DNA of 64,000 nucleotides from Trichodelitschia bisporula (taxonomy: Eukaryota > Ascomycota > Dothideomycetes > Phaeotrichales > Phaeotrichaceae): contig ML996695.1 of assembly GCA_010356995.1 (NCBI GenBank), positions 381,061-445,060 of the forward strand, written 5' to 3'. The translations under genes and the position numbers were made by a program. Every line of letters starts with the position of its first letter. Position 1 is the stretch's first letter. This document shows positions 55,965 through 64,000 of this stretch, in pieces. Under the pieces are notes generated by a model. The model did not search any database and had not been told where the DNA came from. It saw nothing but the letters and a program-made list of their open reading frames with translations.

Positions 55965-58037
55965 ATGAGCTTGCCGGACAACGCCGTTACCGTCCACGCC
56001 CCGGACCCCGCCCCCACCTCCCCGCCCACCGTCCGCATCCTGCACTTCAACGACGTCTACCACGTCGACGCCTCCTCCGCTGAGCCCGTAGGCGGGATAT
56101 CGCGCTTCCAAGCTGCGGTAAACTACTACCGGTCCTCGGCGGAATACGCAAGTCAACCGGACCTCGTCACCGTCTTCTCCGGCGATGCGTTTAATCCGAG
56201 CTTGGAGAGCAGTGTGACGAAGGGCGCGCATATGGTGCCTGTGTTGAATAATATCGGGACGGATGTTGCGTGTGTGGGCGTGGGTTTACCCCCTCCCCCC
56301 AGGGGGCCAGGCTAACGGGCACAGAATCATGATCTCGATTTTGGAGTAGCGCAGTTCGAGCATCTGAGCAAGCAATGCCACTTCCCCTGGCTGCTCGCCA
56401 ACGTTCTCGACCCAGGCCTCGGCCCCGACGTTCCGCTCGGCCACGCGAGGAAAACGCACCTGCACACCACCTCCTCAGGCCTAAAGATCGGGTTCATAGG
56501 CCTCGCGGAGAAGGAATGGCTCGAGACCATCAACTCGCTGCCGCCGGACCTGATTTTTCAGGAGCCCGCTACTGTGGCCGCTGAGCTGGTCCCCGGGCTA
56601 AGGGCCGAAGGTGCAGAGATTGTGGTGGCGATTACGCATATGCGCGAGCCGAATGATTGGAAGCTGGCGGAGGAAGTGGAGTCGGGATTATTGGACCTGG
56701 TCCTCGGGGGGCATGATCACTTCTACGCGCACAAGGAAACGAACGGGGTGCACGTCCTACGCTCCGGGAGCGACTTCAAGCAGCTCTCCTACCTCGAAGG
56801 CTGGAAAAGCGAACACGGGCCGTGGGCCTGGCGCATCTCCCGCCGCGACATCACATCCTCGTACCCACAGGACGCAGCAGCAGTGGAACTTGTCAGGCAG
56901 CTAACGAACACGCTGCACAAGAAGCTAGACAGGCCGATCGGGTACACGGCCCAGCCGCTCGACGCGCGCTTCACGACGGTCCGCACAAGGGAGAGCAATA
57001 TCGGCAATTTTGTCGCGGATGTAATGCGCAGTTATTATGGCGGGGATGCGTGTCTTATGGCAGCTGGCACGATAAGAGGGGATCAGATTTATGGGCCGGG
57101 GGTGCTTAAGTTGAGGGATATCATGAATTGGTGAGTTGGGCCCAGGGAGGGGAGGGTTAGTTCGAGTACGGGCGAGACTGATAGGGAGCCAGTTTCCCGT
57201 TCGAGGATCCCGTCGTTGTGATCCGTGTCACGGGCAAGGCCCTCCACGAGGCGCTAGAGAACTCGGTTGCGCTGTACCCCGCGCTGGAAGGTGCGTATCC
57301 CTCACATACCGGGCGAGGCTGACTCCCCAGGCCGCTTCCCTCAAGTCTCAAACATAACCTTCTCCTTCAACCCATCCCTCGCCCGCGGCTCACGCGTCAC
57401 ACACGTCGCTGTCGGCGACGCCCCGCTCGACCCCAAGCGGGAATACACCCTGGTCACGCGCGGGTACATGGCGCGCGGCAAGGACGGGTACAGTTCGCTA
57501 CTTATCCGGGCCGAGGGGGGCGAGACGGAAGAGGTTGTGTCCGAGGAGAATGGGGTGCTGATTAGCACGCTGCTGAGGCAGTATTTTTTGTCTTTGAAGG
57601 TGTTGGGGAGGTGGAGGAGGTGGGGCGGGGGGTTGGAGACGCATTGGGCTGCGGTGCAGGAGAGCCTTGTTAAGGGGGGGGCGGGGGGGTTGGTTGATGG
57701 GACGGCGGGGGCGAGGGCGCGGGAGGGTGGGGATGCCGGGAAGGGGAAAGTAGGGAAGGAGATCCGCGAGACGGAGTTGAATCTCTCGGATGATGATGAT
57801 GAGGCGCCTGAGCGGGCTGTTTGTTCGGCGGCGTCGGGGATGCGGGAGCTGGATGAGAGGGAGCGCGGACTTGCGAGGCGGGTGGTGCGGAAGTGGTGGC
57901 GGGTTGCGGGACTCAAGGGCGAGCCTGGGGTTGGGGAGGGGTGGGGAGAGGGCGAGTTCGTGGTTAATTGGACGAAGGCTATTGCGCCGAGGGTGGAGGG
58001 GAGGATTAAGCTGGTTGGGAAGGAGGAGAAAAAGTAG
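55965..58037 (+). CDS. 5'-nucleotidase/UshA-family metallophosphoesterase
   Basis: Four exons, 55965..56279, 56325..57130, 57193..57290, 57331..58037 (641 aa). Metal-site motifs appear in order: RILHFNDVYHVD (about 24-35), VTVFSGDAFNPSL, NHDLDFG right after intron 1, VAITHMREPND and LVLGGHDHFYAH. The 5'-nucleotidase C-terminal domain has RTRESNIGNFVADVMR, FPFEDPVVVIRVTGKALHEA and GYMARGKDGYSS. There is no signal peptide or GPI tail, so a cytosolic role hydrolysing nucleotides or related phosphoesters is likely. The last about 170 residues are a lineage-type extension with an acidic DDDDEAPE patch and a basic end. The TG|T junction at intron 2 gives Cys before FPFEDP. Confidence 0.87.
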
Positions 58038-58619
58038 AGGCGGATGGGGGGAGATGACACGGAGGGATAGACGGGAGGGCGGCGGTAGACTAGAACTAAA
58101 CGACGGATACGGGAACGGGTAACGGGTGACGCTCGGCTCGGGTAGTGGAATTGATCCTATGTTCTCATCCCGCCTTAACGCTGAGGGGGGGTTGCCTCCG
58201 CTTTGCAAGGCGGTCGTTATGTGGAATTTAACCGTCACGAGGTTAGACATCAGAGGAACAGATTAGGATACACTCTTCTCGTTCATTATAGAACTTCGCC
58301 GCCGCGGAAAGGTACATTCCTCTCAGTTCTTTTGATGCACCCTTCCGCGGCAGCCAAGTTCTGTAAAACGAGCGTGCTGCAGTGGTCATCAAAGACCGAT
58401 GATGTGGCGGCCTTCGTGCCTACATAGTCTTCCAGAACTGTAGAGGTCAATCTAGCCGGGAGGCGTATACCAAGGCAATAAAGGGACAAACCAAATCATC
58501 GGGGTCTACTCTAAAGCAAGCGGCGTCTGCCTAGGGTCTTTGCAAGTAGGCAAGGGCATAAATAGTGAGGGAGACGTATAGAGAAACTTACAGTACACCA
58601 TTGAACTCTCCCCAGCCCG
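58038..58619. other. Intergenic region
   Basis: About 580 bases without supported genes. A TATA-like AAATAGTG/CATAAATAG segment near 58557-58563 lies about 60 bases before the next start codon. Confidence 0.4.
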
Positions 58620-59243
58620 ATGACTCCCACCAAAGACGCGATGCCCGAGTCAAGGGGACCTTTGGCCAAGGCGCCGTGGGTGGCCCCCAACCGTCCGGGC
58701 GACCTCTCCCGATTTACAACCAAAGCCATCATCCACTACATCGCTAAAGAACTCGAAGTTGTTGAGGACGAGGCCGACGAAAACGGCTAGGATCTTAAAA
58801 AGCGCTGCGAGGTGCTCGAAAGGCGCTGCGAGGCGCTCGAAAAACGCTGCAGACTCTTGGACAGCGGTGTGGAAGCCCACGTGAAGGAGCTGGATACCAA
58901 GATCGCGGCTTCCGTGAGTGATGCCGAGGAGCGATACGAGCGTTTGGACAGACAACTGAAAAATTTCAAGAAGAGACTGGATGCCATGTTCGCGGCTTCC
59001 CTGGGTGACGGGACTGGAAAGCGGAAAAGACACATGAAGGAAGATATTCCGCCAATTTCAAAGCGAGCTAAAATCATGTGAGATTTTCTAGGGAAGAGTC
59101 CGGCTAAGTCGCACGCGGCTGAGCCTGCACCTGAGTCTGAGCCTGAGCCTGAGCTCGGCAGGGAGGATGAGACGTTGGAGGAATATGACGAAGAGGAGTC
59201 TGTGCCAGATGACTACTATGAAGTTAAGAGCGAGGCGAAGTAG
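58620..59243 (+). pseudogene. Coiled-coil protein frame interrupted by two in-frame stop codons
   Basis: One reading frame of 208 codons runs from ATG 58620 to TAG 59241-59243 and is crossed by TAG (58788-58790) and TGA (59079-59081), with no frameshift. Part 1 (56 aa) begins MTPTKDAMPESRGPLAKAPW and ends VEDEADENG. Part 2 (96 aa) starts with three heptad-like units (KRCEVLERRCEALEKRCRLL), a coiled coil and the basic motif GKRKRHMKEDIPPISKRAKI. Part 3 is an acidic tail (EPEPEPELGREDETLEEYDE). The parts make a sensible nuclear-type protein together. I recognise no family. Options are a young pseudogene, stop read-through or unrecognised splicing; no intron of normal size removes the stops cleanly. 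Confidence 0.5.
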
Positions 59244-61376
59244 ATATTGGCGCTGTTGTAGTTGCTCTGGTGTTCCTAAAGTTCCTGAAGGCGTCTTCCG
59301 TAACGCAATGCAGAGGTTATCTCGTCGCTTTCGTGAGCGGTGCCCGTGGTACGCACTGATACTTTCCTGTCCCGATCTCGTTCTTTGCTGATGTCTGTGC
59401 CACCCGTGTCCTTGTGCCTTGAGTCCTTACCAGATAGTCTTGCACGCTATAGTATTGATGGGTGGGACGACAAGGCATAGCGGGAAGGCGATATCCTCCA
59501 AACACTGGGATTAGAACAGCGGAATAGAGTCGGAGTCGGGAACAGCTCCGAAAACTTCACTCAGAACTTGGCCTCGAAATTACTGGCACATCTCCAAGGC
59601 TTACTGGGGCCAGATAAAGGCTTGATTCGACGTACGTAGATCTTAAGAGACGCGAATGGAAATGGCGCTGCAGAGCGCAGACGAAGAAACTGCTGAAAGA
59701 GTTGACGTCGAGAAGTCGAGACGTCGCAATAACGTCATATTAAGGCTTGACGCCACACCCCAAGTCCACCATTCCCACTCGCACTTTGCCATCATTCGAC
59801 CCTCAGGCTGCCGACAAACATATCTTATCCAACAAGCACATCACCTCTTTTGCGTCCAACGATCAACACTGGTCACATCTCCGCGCCGATTCCCTGATTT
59901 CTGCTCAATTCCTTCCCTTGCAATTGACGTCGGTGGATTGATGATTAAGCAAGATCTTCACCACTGCCCAACACTGACCGGACAGTTTGAGCTCCCCGCT
60001 CCGCGGCGCAGCACAGCGCAGCTCGTGTGCTGCAGCTCGTATGCAGCCCAACAGAGCAACTGCAGACGAACGACCACATGATAGCGCGACGCCGACTGCT
60101 GCGTCTAGGGAGCGCTGGTGCACCGCGTCGCGTTCTTTTTGCTTCACATTGCTATGACTGGACCGATGTCCGCTGTCGAAGGCTATGGAAGAGACGAATT
60201 AGGAGTCTATCCAATGCTACGACGACGCGGCGTAGAGCGCCATGATGACCACGACGTGAGGGGCTAAGCTGATGCTAACTGAGAAGCGAGAATACGATGA
60301 ACCCCTGACTTCGCGAGCGGGAAATTGTCCGGAAATCAGCTCGGCATCGCGATGACTGGACGGATATCTGCTATCCAAAGCAGCGCCAAATGGGAATTGT
60401 CCAATGTTACAACGGCTCAACAATGAGCTGCCGTGACTCCCACGGCGTTCGAGGCCGAACCAATGCTAACTGAGAAGCGATTCATATGTGCGACAAATCG
60501 TCCGGCTTCGAGAGCGAAAATCGTCCGAGAAAGCATCGTCGATTCTTGCATCGGCGCACTCATCTGCGCCAAAGAATCTCCAGCATCTGCAGACGCGGCA
60601 GCACCTGCTGCTGATGCATCACGGATCGCTTAGAATCGGCATCTTGCGGTCTTTGACGGTTCAATTCTGACAATTGAGTTCGAATGTGTTAGCCGGACCC
60701 TCCGATATCGGCGAAGATAACATAACCGGGTGATGGACCAAGAGGACCCACCCCCGCCTCAACATCGACACCAATCGCCGGGCCCCATATCGTTAAAGAC
60801 GAGGCTACCAGGCTGCAGCGCAAGCCCCGAACCTGCATCCCGATGCGCCTCCGGCCAGCTGCACTCGCTCGCGTGCCCAGCGGAAGGTCAAAGGTGCTTC
60901 GCGGGTCTTCCATCCTTCCAGCCCCAGGCCTAAGTATATCGGTGCATGCGGCATGCGGCATTGAGGCTGGGCGGTAGTTGAGAAATCAGCGCCGCGGAGA
61001 AATGCTGGGGTGCTGATGCAAACCCATGTCAATGGCTGCCGAACGGACCAATCTCCTCGAGGTTCTCCACTTGAGCGCAGAGGCGGGGCAACATGTCATA
61101 CGCCTTCCGCATATCCAACCCGTTTTTGAACGCGCGCCCTATGCATGTACTCTGGCTTCCGCTTTGGGCTTGGTCTTCTTGACCAGGCTTTGCTCTGAGT
61201 CGAAAGCACGTAAGGGTGAGTTGAGCCTGGACGACCTTCCTATTAAAAAAAACTGGTCGCCACAGACCTCGACTTCTCGAATTTCCTAATCTCATCTACT
61301 ATTCATTGATCCGTTGATTCCGCGCTCAACATCTTTCTCTCCCCGTGACGGGCCGAGCCGTCGCTTAACCATCGTC
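59244..61376. other. Long gene-free region with a diverged tandem duplication
   Basis: About 2.1 kb without a convincing gene; frames of 60-140 codons on both strands look like chance. It contains the duplication at 60154-60530 and the promoter of the homeobox gene near its right end. Confidence 0.4.
60154..60530 (+). repeat. Diverged tandem duplication, period about 197 bases
   Basis: Copy A from about 60154 and copy B from about 60351 share GACTGGACCGATGTCCGCT versus GACTGGACGGATATCTGCT, TCCAATGCTACGACG versus TCCAATGTTACAACG, ATGCTAACTGAGAAGCGA in both, and GACTTCGCGAGCGGGAAATT versus GGCTTCGAGAGCGAAAATCG with a following GTCCG. It is noncoding in all frames examined. Confidence 0.65.
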
Positions 61377-63788
61377 ATGGAGCACCAGCAAGCAGACATG
61401 GCCGATTACTTTGACTTCACCGGTGCAGCCGAGGAGTTATCGGCGCAGGACCTCTCTGCGGCAGGCTTTTCGGCGGCGGACTTTCCGGCGGTGGATTTCT
61501 CAGCAGCGGGCTTTTCGGCAGAGGACTTTTCGGCAGGGGATTTTACGGCCGAGATGCTGGATGCATTTCCTCTCGAGGCTCCGCTCTCCGGCGAAGTGCC
61601 GAGTATATCGCCCGTATCGGATCAATCCATGGAATCATATCCGGATGAAGGGTGAGCCACGTCGTCGGCCATGGTGCCACCAGTGCTCACATGCCTCAGT
61701 GTTCACACCGAGTTCGGTATCGCGCAGGAGGACTTTGATTACACCAACTTTGCCAAATGGATACCACGCTACAAGAAGCCACATCACGGCTGCACCTACT
61801 GCAAAGAGAAGCACCTGGAGTGCTGGTTTACATACGAGGGCCAGACTAGCTGCTCACCATGCAGTGCCTTGTTCCGCCACTGTTCGTTCAACTTGCAGGA
61901 GGCCCGCTCCACTGCCCACATGGAAGCATTACATACGGTGCAGGAGGATCAGTGTATCCAGAACGGGACTCTCACTAACCTGGTCGCCCTCAAGTCCTAT
62001 GACCGCACCGCTCTCGAACCTCAAGCCGAGGAAGACGACGATGACGATGAAAGGCCCTCGCGCAAGACGGGCACGCGATTCTCGCGGGCGGCTGTCAAGA
62101 TTCTGAAAGATTGGATGGAGCAGCACCGCGAGAACCCTTACCCGACCGATACCGAGAAAGAGCACCTCAAGGTGCTCACCGGGCTCAAGCTGATACAGAT
62201 CAACAACTGGCTCGCAAACACCCGGCGGCGACACAAGCTGCGGACCCCTCGCGGTGTGTCGCCGAGCATCCGATCACCGACGTGGCCGACAGGTGCTTCT
62301 CGGCCCGTCAGCATACCAACCATCCCGGCCGACAAGCGCAGCATCAACCACCATGGCAAGACCTGGGACATCATGAACCCTCTCGAACGTTGGCAGCACT
62401 CTCCGCCGGAAAATGAACCGGCCTCCGTGTCCGACATTGCCAACGCTCTTAAAAGTCGGATCAGCCCCGGCAGCTCGACTCCGTCGAGCCAAGGCAATGG
62501 GCCGTCCAGTCACTCGGCTGGGTCGGCCCATCGGGCGCCGTCAATTGCCAGTTTGGAGACGGGACAGTCGGATTCGCTGCTGTCCAGCGGCTCATTGTCG
62601 CACGCATCCTCCAAGTCTTATGGCTCCAAAAACTCGTTTGGCTCGTACGGCAGTGGTCACAAGGACCGCAGACGGCGGCGCCGGACCGCGGCTAACCCGT
62701 CGCGCACTGCGCCCGTAACCCAAGAGCGCCTGTTCCAGTGCACATTCTGCACCGACACCTTCCGAACCAAGTTCGACTGGACACGGCACGAGAAGTCGTT
62801 GCATCTGAGTTTGGAAAAGTGGATATGCGCCCCGCTCGGGCCCGTTATCACGTCCAAAACTGGACAGCGACAGTGCGTGTACTGCCTGGAGCTCAATCCG
62901 ACCGACGACCACCTCGAGACCCACGGCCACAGCTTGTGTGAGGAGAAGGGCATGGATGCGCGCACCTTCTACCGCAAAGATCACCTGCGACAACATCTGC
63001 GCCTCGTGCACGGGTGCAAAATGCTCGAATCTATGGATGCATGGAAATCAGAGGCCGCCTATATCAACAGCCGCTGCGGATTCTGTGACGCGCATTTCAC
63101 AAACTGGCAGGAGCGCTGCGACCACCTGGCGAAGCACTTCCGCTCCGGCATGAAAATGAGCGGGTGGAAAGGCTGTCGCGGACTGGACTCCGCTGTTGCC
63201 GCGCAGGTCACCAACGCCATGCCGCCTTACCTTATTGGTCACGAGTCCAAAAGCCCGATCCCCTTCAGTGCTTCTAACGCGAACACCTGGTTATGCGGGC
63301 GAGGCATTGCACCGAGCCTTGAGGCTGCCTGTGGGACCGACGGAGTCTCCGTAAATGATCCTCAGATGGCGCGGTACTTTGACTACAGCTACGATTTGCC
63401 AGAGTCCGGCATTACTCGCTCCGGTGCAACAACGTGCTGGGCTATCTTGACGGTCGGCCTGGGGCAGTATGTGCGCGAGCAACTGCGGATAGCACAGGAA
63501 ACCGGCGTGCAGGTTCAACTGACGGATGAACACCTGCAAGACCAAGCGCGGCGCATCATGTACGACTCTGACGACACGTGGAATCAGACGGCAGCGGACA
63601 ATCCGGAGTGGTTAGAGCTGTTCAAAAAGGCACATGGGCTGCCTAATGTCGCCAAGGATATCCGGGTGGACTTGGATGAGGATTTGGGAGCCAACGTGGA
63701 TGAGCTGAATTTTGACATGTTCTTCCTTGATCCGGGATGGGATGTGGATGTTGCGGCCGGCTTTGGCGTGCCGGTACAGGGCTTTTAA
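61377..63788 (+). CDS. Transcription factor with Zn2Cys6-like, TALE homeobox and C2H2 zinc-finger regions
   Basis: Two exons, 61377..61651 and 61700..63788 (787 aa). Residues about 20-58 are repeats of a five-residue unit (AAGFS/AADFP/AVDFS/AEDFS/AGDFT), acidic and hydrophobic like an activation domain. Residues about 122-150 contain CTYCKEKHLEC and CSPCSALFRHC with spacing C-x2-C-x6-C-x9-C-x2-C-x6-C, the Zn2Cys6 pattern. A KN/TALE homeodomain lies at about 205-265 (FSRAAVKILKDWMEQHRENP, LIQINNWLANTRRRHKLR). After a Ser-rich linker come C2H2-type fingers: CTFCTDTFRTKFDWTRHEKS followed by LH (about 439), then FYRKDHLRQHLRLVH and CGFCDAHFTNWQERCDHLAK followed by H. Homeobox plus C2H2 factors are known in fungi; the cysteine cluster needs structural support. 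Targets are unknown. Confidence 0.85.
61446..61550 (+). repeat. 15-nt coding tandem repeat in the homeobox factor
   Basis: About seven imperfect 15-nt units encode A-x-[DG]-F-[SPT]. They lie in the first exon of the transcription factor and probably vary in copy number. Confidence 0.7.
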
Positions 63789-64000
63789 TGCTGCGGTTTT
63801 TGGTGTGGGTGTTTAGCCTAAATATCTGCGCCTTGCTATGGCGTTGGGAAGGCTGGCGTTGGATCTCTTTGGCTGTGACTCTTCGAATTAATGATTTCAA
63901 CGGAGGAGATTTGGTCTAGGTTTGCTTCACCAGCAAACAGCCCGTAATTCAAAAATTCTACTGAGCAACATGTACAACTTTTGACTCCTTAAACTGTGAC
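63789..64000. other. 3' flank of the homeobox factor
   Basis: About 210 bases, AT-richer, with nothing coding recognised before the window ends. Confidence 0.4.

Noticed and set aside
58755-58790. A 33-36-nt intron removing the first in-frame stop of the coiled-coil frame
   Set aside because: Too short for this genome's introns (45 nt and more seen) and with a weak GTTGTT donor.
59656-60081. Plus-strand frame of 141 codons
   Set aside because: No family resemblance, low-complexity His/Ser/Arg composition, and adjacent to duplicated noncoding DNA.
1-64000. tRNA genes, transposons, LTR elements, CRISPR arrays
   Set aside because: No cloverleaf with A and B boxes, terminal repeats, transposase or polymerase motifs were found by eye; CRISPR is not expected in a fungal nucleus. 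A tRNA or repeat-finder scan would settle it.

Overview
The window is nuclear DNA of a filamentous ascomycete (Pezizomycotina). The grounds are: short spliceosomal introns (mostly 45-60 nt, GT...CTAAC...AG), GC-rich coding sequence, and fungal families such as KRI1, SRB8/MED12, EOS1, an Arb2-domain protein, Git3-like receptors and a TALE homeobox/C2H2 factor. Class or genus cannot be named from sequence alone. I found no tRNA, rRNA, recognisable transposon, LTR element or secondary-metabolite cluster.

Layout left to right. 0-10 kb: KRI1 (ribosome biogenesis), a ten-exon pyruvate decarboxylase-type ThDP enzyme, a large membrane-anchored protein with a long charged helix, and a small Gly/Cys-tailed protein on the minus strand. 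10-16 kb: a SPOUT RNA methyltransferase, an EOS1-type N-glycosylation protein (minus), a mitochondrial Mba1/mL45-like protein, and eIF1/SUI1 (minus) with an 8-nt exon. 16.7-20.4 kb: an intronless 1210-codon gene (minus) of LGFP-like repeats plus a cysteine-peptidase-like region, isolated by gene-free flanks and bacterial in look. 21.6-31.2 kb: an EVE-domain protein, a seven-exon Asterix homologue (minus) and Mediator subunit MED12. 31.6-39.2 kb: an Mgr3-like mitochondrial membrane protein, a UFL1-like protein (minus), mitochondrial uS14 and an Arb2-domain protein. 40.3-47.4 kb: two Git3/Gpr1-like receptors in the same orientation, the second with NPF motifs in its tail. 48.1-58 kb: VPS53, a class II aldolase/adducin enzyme, a histidine-phosphatase-type protein and a cytosolic 5'-nucleotidase-like phosphoesterase. 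58.6-59.2 kb: a coiled-coil reading frame crossed by two in-frame stops. 61.4-63.8 kb: a transcription factor with three kinds of predicted DNA-binding module.

The genes are mainly unrelated housekeeping loci and do not form a pathway cluster. Loose themes are mitochondrial translation (Mba1/mL45-like, uS14m), ER and secretory functions (EOS1, Asterix, UFL1-like, VPS53), nutrient sensing (two receptors) and transcription (MED12, homeobox factor). Gene models were joined by hand from reading frames, splice sites and family conservation. Exon sums are multiples of three in every spliced model given in full; the 5' end of EOS1 remains unresolved.
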